NCBI GenBank assembly: GCA_000827325.1
Contig: KN832871.1
Span: 2,914,001-2,978,000 of the forward strand
DNA length: 64,000 nucleotides
From: Oidiodendron maius Zn
Taxonomy: Eukaryota; Ascomycota; Leotiomycetes; Myxotrichaceae
Direction: 5' to 3'
Shown: positions 57,853 to 64,000 of the stretch, piece after piece
Layout of the letters: each line of letters starts with the position of its first letter
Numbering within the stretch: position 1 is the stretch's first letter
Notes under the pieces: generated by a model
Told to the model about the DNA's origin: nothing
What the model saw: only the letters and a program-made list of their open reading frames with translations
Databases searched by the model: none
Program-made: the position numbers and the translations under genes

Positions 57853-58345
57853 CAAAATGGGTGGGTTTATTATGGGGTTAAACAGGTATTAGATGTCGGG
57901 GTTGGCACATTGCAAGGCGCTTATGGCTACTAGAGTTATTTGCAAACTAAAACAATATTTTTAAAATACTCATCTGATTCCGTCCAAGCATTTAGGTATT
58001 GGATCCAACAATGGAATATGTAGAATTTACAGTACCTAGTTTGTTCATTCCCGTGGCTTGTATTTTATGTGCTGGAATGAGATAGGAGCGTGTGCACCTG
58101 CGGTGCGCTACTCGCGTTCGGAGGATAAATACAAATACTGGGGCTTAGGGTAACAGTTCTTCCTGCTCTTAGTCGCGCCATTGATTCAAACCCTCGTCTT
58201 CTTCTTTCCCATTAGTCTAGTATTCTTCAAAATAACTTCATCTGACCTCGTGTTGCGGTTGAATAATGTTTTTGCACCTGAGGGCAAGAAAAACTGCCCA
58301 TGTGGATAGAGACGGGAAATCTTGCATCACACGCACGATACTGCA
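57853..58345. other. AT-rich intergenic between convergent genes
   Basis: 3' flanks of SKI8 and CCE1. No gene recognised. Confidence 0.5.
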
Positions 58346-59251
58346 TTATTCATGGCATTGGTCTAGTAATGCTTCTACACCATGCTGCAGTGCAACATTC
58401 TTGTTTTCCTGCCATTGGATCCATGCCATACCCTGTAGCAGGCAATCGGCCAAGTCATCCAGCTTGCCCATTTCCTCGCCCTCGGCTTCCAATTTCCTTC
58501 CACCTGGAGTTCTATCCCACTTTTCTATATACCTCTTCGCCATGGCCTCCACTTCTCCATTCCCCAAGCTTACCATCTGCCCATCTTCCAACCATCCCCT
58601 TACAAGATCAATCTTCAAGCCTTTATTCTTCTTCTTTGCCGTCCTCTCCTTCTTCCACACACCTCTCTCTTCGCCGTCCTCGACCCAAAAAGGGCCAACC
58701 TTGCCTGGCGCAATACCCAAGACCTCGCCCTCCCAAACCCCCTCCTCCTTCAATGCACACAAGATCCCATAAATTACCGCCTCAAACATGTTCACTCTCA
58801 CGGTCCACTCCAAGATATGCTTCGAGCCCATTGACCGGAAACGCTGACGTTCAATGAGGATATATGATGGCTTTTCCGGCAGCAAGCGATGCCTTAAGAG
58901 TTTGTACGCAAGAGAAGACAGGGTAGCAGGCGAGAAAGACTCTATCTCACCATTCTGGGGAGGCCGCGAGAGCGACAGCCGTTGCCAGGCGTGCAGAGAG
59001 GGTTGAATCTTAGATGGCGAACGTAGGAGGCGTGGCGCGGCTGGGATATCGAGGATGCAGTATGCTAGATTGCGAATGCCCATATCGATGCTGAGGATCC
59101 GGGTGTCGGGAGGTAGTTTAGGGATGGATGAGAAAGCATGGCCGATGCGTTGAGCCAGAATGGGCTTTGTACCGGAGGTTTGGAGGCCGCATTTTTGAGC
59201 GAGGAGGCGGAGGTCAATAAGTTTCAGAGATGGGGGAATCGAGAGTGCCAT
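58346..59251 (-). CDS. CCE1: mitochondrial Holliday-junction resolvase CCE1/Ydc2
   Basis: Single exon of 301 residues starting MALSIPPSLKLIDLRLLAQK. Residues 5-45 form a SAP-like DNA-binding helix pair (CGLQTSGTKPILAQRI). The RNase H-like core has the catalytic acids in order: Asp56 in ILSIDMGIRNLAY, Glu134 in ILIERQRFRS, and Asp265/Asp266 in KLDDLADCLLQG. A basic insert (KKERTAKKKNKG) lies before the last helices. The family cuts four-way junctions in mitochondrial DNA to allow its segregation. All acids are present, so activity is likely. Confidence 0.94.
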   Translation of the reverse strand: MALSIPPSLKLIDLRLLAQKCGLQTSGTKPILAQRIGHAFSSIPKLPPDTRILSIDMGIRNLAYCILDIPAAPRLLRSPSKIQPSLHAWQRLSLSRPPQNGEIESFSPATLSSLAYKLLRHRLLPEKPSYILIERQRFRSMGSKHILEWTVRVNMFEAVIYGILCALKEEGVWEGEVLGIAPGKVGPFWVEDGEERGVWKKERTAKKKNKGLKIDLVRGWLEDGQMVSLGNGEVEAMAKRYIEKWDRTPGGRKLEAEGEEMGKLDDLADCLLQGMAWIQWQENKNVALQHGVEALLDQCHE

Positions 59252-59749
59252 TCATAGTGGTTTGAAGAAATCGAGGTTGAAATGTTGAAACGCGAAAGGA
59301 CGCGTCGAGACCTGGAAGGCTCGGCCTTGCATGCGAGGCTGTGGCAGAGCCGAATTTCTATGGGAGCATGCGTCATTGATATTAATTGATTGTCACTCTA
59401 AACCCCCCCCACCTCCTTCTCTTCCCGCCCCGAGGAGGAGGGAAAGGGGATAAAACACTCAACTATATAATGATCGAAATAGATGGATGAAGAGAATAGC
59501 TGGTAATTTAAAGGGCCCTGGAATATGCCTGGTTTTGCTAGACGTGTAGTTAGGACGGCAAGCATGCACAAAGTATTAACCAGGTCGGAATATCAGAAGT
59601 CGATTCCGTTTCATTACATGGCATATATTATCAACACCCCTACATAGGTCAAAGTAACAATGACAAAAGCCCTAGTTCATACCAGTATTGCTTATCCTCC
59701 CTCGAACGCCGCCTATTACACCCCCCACATACCTTTTGTAATTAAAAGT
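59252..59749. other. intergenic
   Basis: Promoter of CCE1 and 3' flank of the SUR7-like gene; contains a C8 run at about 59,403. Nothing else recognised. Confidence 0.5.
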
Positions 59750-60839
59750 TTACGGTGCTGCCTCCTCTCTCATTTCTGAGCCGGCCATAGCCCTCCTTCC
59801 TCTGAATCTTGAGATTTGTGACATTCCAAACCTCGTCAGTGCAGATTTATTCTTCTCACTGGAGATTGCACTCGAATATGCAGCTTTATTTCCAGTCCTT
59901 CTCCCAGTCTCGACATCCCTTCTGCTTGCACAGCAGCACGCTAGAGAGAGATGGATCAGATGTCCGACTACAGTACACACTGACGCAATCCACATGAATA
60001 CGAGCATCGGTACACCGATCGACGCGCCAATATTCAGCTCGGCCTGAGCTGTGAGGACGACTTTGAAGACAACAGCCATGACTGTACCAATAATGGAACC
60101 CAGCACAGTGAGGAGGGCGGCTACGAAAGTCCAAAGGGCGATAGGTAAACTCCACCACCTGGAAAATATAGCAAGCGGTGTAGCGAATATCGAAACTGTG
60201 TTCATACAAATACCAGTCAGGAAGCCGCCAAACATAATATGGCTTGCAATCCTAATTAGCTCCAAGATTGTGTTGACTTCGGAGGGAAGTGCAATTGTTG
60301 CACCAGCCAGAAGCTCACTCAGCAGAATCTCAACTGGATTGAACCAATACAAGGTCTTTGGCTTCGAGCAGTGTGTAATCCCTTCATCATTGTAGCCTTC
60401 GCAGAAGCCCCACAGCCCGACCTGATAAAAATCGTGAAGGCCAAGGGAACGTGCAAGGGAGCTCGCGAGTTGGAGATTCCCGGGCGAGGCTGGGATGATA
60501 TTTGTGAGGTCGAGCTTAAAGAAGTAGGTTGAGCGGATGACGGCTTTCGCATTGATATTACCGATGAGGGTCTATAGTCTCTATAAGCATGGAACTACAT
60601 CTGTATAGATGGGATGGACGAACGAGGATCAGAAAGATGACGGAGATGGAGAAGAGGATACTGCCGGCTATAATGGCATGCCATCTTGCCCCAGTGGCTT
60701 TCTCGATATTAACAGTGCCCGTGGGCATAGAATCCTCTGCTAAGGCGCCCTCATTGTCGGCGGACAAGTTTGCTTCCGTTGTCCCTTTCTTCTCTGTGTC
60801 TCGTCGCGCACCTAGTGAGCTGAACTTTGGGAGGGCCAT
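59750..60839 (-). CDS. SUR7/PalI-family four-helix membrane protein
   Basis: Exons 60839-60624 and 60571-59750 join in phase 0, giving 345 residues starting MALPKFSSLGARRDTEKKG. A polar N-terminus of 50 residues precedes helix 1 (WHAIIAGSILFSISVIFLIL). The extracellular loop carries the claudin-like family motif QVGLWGFCEGYNDEGITHC. Three further helices follow (IMFGGFLTGICMNTVSIF, LWTFVAALLTVLGSIIGT, MLVFMWIASVCTVVGHLIH), then a basic cytosolic tail. Sur7 proteins mark eisosome/MCC membrane domains and PalI senses ambient pH; which branch applies here is unclear. Confidence 0.9.
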
Positions 60840-62283
60840 ATTGCTGTTGCTGAGCTTCCCACTTGATGCCCAAAGATGTAAGGCAGTAGGGAATAGGATG
60901 GCAAGCTAGCTCTCGATGGACCAAAGTTTAACAACGTGAAAACTCAGTGTCCAGATTGGGCATGATCTGAAGTCGTCGACATCATTGTCATACAGCGCAT
61001 TCTTGTCGAATCGAGCGAGACGAAGAACCCACTGATCGCCAAATCCCGTGGGGCTGATCGCCACCCGTCTCCTCACGACACGTACAAAATGCAATATATA
61101 TCTTGTACGAAATTTTTGTGGAAGAGGAGCATGATTATTGAGATGTATTTAAAGCAAGCTGTTCCGTTCTTTGCTGAAATATATATGGCGAAGTACATGC
61201 TGAGGTGCTAGTCAGGCACAAGTAAATAATGGTTGGCTGGGTGGCACACAGTACAACTAAGGTAATGATCAGAAACAAGTTATTCGGAACGACGGCAGAC
61301 AGGATAAAAGGCTACAACAACGGCGAGGAGACCCTTGCGGCTTGATCCATTATATATATCTGCCGATCATATTTCTTGCATAGTTGCAGAGAAGAGTTGG
61401 CTTAGTGTCTCCACCTCCTTATATCAGGTCATGAACATCCAGAGTGATCGTTTTAGCTTCATGAGAGTGTTGTGCCGTTGAACTCATTCCCAGCCAGCAG
61501 CGATGAGATTTACCTTAAGTTCAGGCATGCTTCTCATAGCTCCCATTTCACCTTGTGTCAAAACGGCCCAAGCCGGACATCCCTAGCTGAATGTAAGAGA
61601 ATCTTAAGTCTGATGTCGTTCTCTACAATACACTATATTTTATCATCATTCCTCTATTATCAGAGCGCATTCAAGTAGTGCGACACTTAAGGGTATGACC
61701 TGGAGTAATGAATAAACAAATTCTTGGGCGTTAGAATGTGGAGAGAATTCAGCTTAGAGTGGATAATGAGTAACTGTATAGGAAATGACATTGCGGTATA
61801 AGACGGTAAAGGAAAAGAACAGTAAAAGTAGAATGAGAACCGTATAATAAGTGGAAAGCGCGCATTTTGCAATGGATTATCCACCTGGTGCAATCGGCCA
61901 AGTTCCTTCCTCGAACTTCATGCCAAACGGATTCCTGTGCTTAGTATATTCTCACTGACACATTGTTAAGTGGTTCCGCGATATTGCTTGCCTTGTAAAC
62001 ATAGCTCCGACTGCTTAAACATCAACTACAGCAGCCGATAAACCAAGCCAACTCAGAACTGATCTTCACTTTACGGACTGCAATCGGTAGTAGTTGGTAG
62101 GACTAGAGAGGTGAGGTAAAACCAGGAGACACCATGGTATTATACAACCCGCAAAACCTAACCTCACATACCGTCAAAAGTCTCTGCAGAAAATCGCCCC
62201 AACCCTATGCTCAGGACCGTATACTATATACCTGCTGTCCCACCTACACCACCATATGCGTGAATCCAAAGCGACACACAAAC
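60840..62283. other. intergenic, AT-rich
   Basis: 1.4 kb with only short frames and several TATATA runs near 61,095-61,360. No gene, repeat or RNA recognised. Confidence 0.5.
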
Positions 62284-62882
62284 CTACTTTCCGCCTCCGA
62301 ACCAGCTGGAGATGCCGCTCTTGGCCTTGGCGGTGCCTTCCTCAACCTTGCGGTCCACGGCGTCGATCTTCTTCATCGCCTCGCGGCTGGCTTCCTTGCG
62401 ATACTGCTCGAGCTTGTTCTCGGCATTGGCAACTTCTTGCCTGGCCTTCTCAGCCTGCAGGGAGGCGGTTAGCTGTTGTACTCTCGCACGAGTATTTTTT
62501 CATGGATCAGGTTGGCAAAATTGAAGAGATATATCCCTCTGGAGAGAAGGATCCGAAGATTATTTGTACATGGAAGGTAACACGTACGGCGTTGTCAAGC
62601 TTTGCGCCAGCTTCAGCGCCCCATTTCTCGGTGTCCTTCTTGATTTCGTTTCCCTTGCCTGGGAGCTCTCCCTTGATCTTGGACGAGGCGCGCGAGACAT
62701 CGCCTATTTCAAAGCAGCAGTTAGAATTAAGTGCATTTGTATCATTTTGGAGCGGGTCACGCACTCTCAAATTGTTTCTCGGCAGCCTTGGGGCTCCCGC
62801 CTGCGGTGTAGAGGTAGTAGCCTACGCCACCAGCAGCAGCGACACCGAGGTAGAGAGGAAGCCGGGACTTTGGCTGAGCCAT
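62284..62882 (-). CDS. small membrane-anchored helical protein ('calcofluor white hypersensitive' type), frame uncertain
   Basis: Exons end at 62284 (62454-62284) and are joined to 62703-62588 in phase 0 (donor GTACGT, acceptor CAG). They encode SRASSKIKGELPGKGNEI, WGAEAGAKLDNAAEKARQEV and the end KSGISSWFGGGK. The first exon starts MAQPKSRLPLYLGVAAAGGV, a membrane anchor. After this Val the family continuation (YYLYTAGGSPKAAEKQFE) is present but out of frame by one missing base at about 62,820. Either the assembly or the genome lacks a base, or a donor at 62,821 (GTACTA) is used and skips that part, giving an in-frame 115-residue protein. The family name comes from fungal annotation; its role is not established. 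Confidence 0.72.
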
Positions 62883-63703
62883 TGTGGAGCAGGTGAGATG
62901 TGGAAGACTGGAGTTGAGGGATGTTTGTCAGAGTAGCGTCTTAGAGCCGTGAGGATGGGATCAGGTCGAGATGGGGATATCGAGCAACGGTGAAGTCTAG
63001 TTCAGCAGGAGAGAGAGTGAGACGTGAAACGAGGAGAAGCCGCAACATCGCCCGCTGCAGGAATGAGGAGACTGAGGGGGTTGTTGCATGATGGAAACAG
63101 GTGCAACGATGGCGCTGGTGATTGGCGGGAGCTGGACCTGGCAACCGTCACATCACTTCCCTTTCTTCCCCGGGCGCCCAGAGATGCGAACTTCCCCCCA
63201 TTTCGCCCAACCGACGTCATACCAGCTCCAGTCCCGCCACTGTGCATCACGACGCCAAATACAGGGCAATTGCATGGCGGCCGTACGTCTGATTGGCATT
63301 GTGCCCGGATACAATAGGAATTGCTCGTAAGTCCTAATTTACCTGTAGAGCTCCTCTATGTCCGTCACCTTGGGGACCACGCTCGATCCTTCGCAGAGAT
63401 GCGGGGTAGCTCTGCCTGACACCAGGAAGCCGTAAATATAGGTCTTCTCCAGCTTCCTGGGACAAAGAAGACACAGGCACCTCCCTCACCACCGCTCCTT
63501 CATTCTCCTCTTCATGGTTGGCAACTTTCCTTGTCCATGCACAAGGGACTTGTACGCTGGGTGCGTGCTTCCAGCTGCTCTTAGGAACCCCATGGTCCTG
63601 GCCTTCAGCCGAAAACTTTACTGGGTCTCCACTGCAACAACCTCCTCCACAGCGCCCGACAGTGGTGACTTGCTTTGCGAGGATGCTACTTCTTCCCTAG
63701 GAA
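62883..63703. other. divergent intergenic region
   Basis: 820 bases between the small membrane-anchored protein gene and the gene entering from 63,704. Only overlapping chance frames. Confidence 0.45.
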
Positions 63704-64000
63704 ATGTCGCTCCTTCACTCCCCCCACCGGCCGGGGGCTCAGAGCGATAGATATTACGATCACGAAATCCGCCTCCTCGACCGCACCAGATCGTCTACCC
63801 CTCATCGCAGCCGCTCCGCCAGCGCAAGACCTGCGTCCCTACCTCCAATTCGTAGGTCGCCGGATCGAGAATCGTACTCCTCGAGGCGGCGGCATAGCGA
63901 TGGAGAGGAAGGACGGTTGCCTAAGAGGATCTCTTTACGATTGAAACTCAAAGCCCTCAGATACTCCAAGTTCCAGGATCGTCGAGAGGGCAGCGGAGGC
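63704..64000 (+). CDS. N-terminal part of an Arg/Ser-rich protein, cut by right edge
   Basis: An ATG at 63,704 opens a frame with no stop for 99 codons up to the last base. It starts MSLLHSPHRPGAQSDRYYDH and continues with SSTPHRSRSASARPASLPP and ESYSSRRRHSDGEEGRLPKR, then a basic helical stretch (ISLRLKLKALRYSKFQ). The Arg/Ser richness and dense SP/TP-like sites suggest a regulated, disordered N-terminus. No domain is reached before the window ends, so the product is unknown. The frame could in principle be chance, as GC content is high. Confidence 0.5.
   Translation, partial: MSLLHSPHRPGAQSDRYYDHEIRLLDRTRSSTPHRSRSASARPASLPPIRRSPDRESYSSRRRHSDGEEGRLPKRISLRLKLKALRYSKFQDRREGSGG

Noticed and set aside
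58300-58857. 185-codon plus-strand Ser/Pro-rich frame
   Set aside because: Antisense to CCE1, whose catalytic motifs are all present.

Overview
This window is nuclear DNA of a filamentous ascomycete (Pezizomycotina). The genes are compact and carry short spliceosomal introns, mostly about 45-120 bases, of the GT...CTAAC...AG type. The predicted proteins read like those of that group: an AspD/Cdc10-like septin, RHO1 with a CRIL tail, an ANP1-type mannosyltransferase, GPI-anchored secreted proteins and a PalI/SUR7 membrane protein. Order and genus cannot be fixed from sequence alone. I resolved about 30 protein genes, most by joining exons by hand with a reading-frame check. I saw no tRNA, rRNA or CRISPR array.

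Layout, left to right. 1-10 kb: SOK1/TCP11 (cut by the left edge), a drug/metabolite transporter, TAF13 and KISH head to head, a coiled-coil protein of unknown function, and ribosomal protein S23. 10-19 kb: a secretory or membrane block with a PNGase A-like amidase, a small orphan protein, and two different PLC-X-like proteins facing each other. 19-22 kb: a gene-poor stretch holding a 1.5-kb element bounded by TA and 28-bp inverted repeats, with a RING-H2 gene inside it. 22-32 kb: an ANP1-family mannosyltransferase, the DNA glycosylase MAG1, a GPI-anchored aspartic protease and a vacuolar-type amino acid transporter. 32-35 kb: two tandem paralogous Cys/His-rich proteins of an unrecognised family. 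35-47 kb: RHO1, mitochondrial uL24m, ELP1, a fungal protein of unknown function, NOP15 and a small SMN. 48-64 kb: a cupredoxin, a SERF-like protein, a four-helix membrane protein, guanylate kinase, a septin, mitochondrial bL32m, SKI8, the CCE1 resolvase, a SUR7-like protein, a small membrane-anchored helical protein with an apparent one-base deficit, and the start of an Arg/Ser-rich gene cut by the right edge.

Most genes are unrelated housekeeping genes, several paired head to head across short shared promoters (TAF13/KISH, ELP1/43.1-kb gene, septin/bL32m). I see no biosynthetic cluster. The points most worth a second look are the TIR element carrying the RING gene, the two possible N-termini of guanylate kinase made by alternative 3' splice sites, the Cys/His-rich tandem pair, and the frame break near 62,820.
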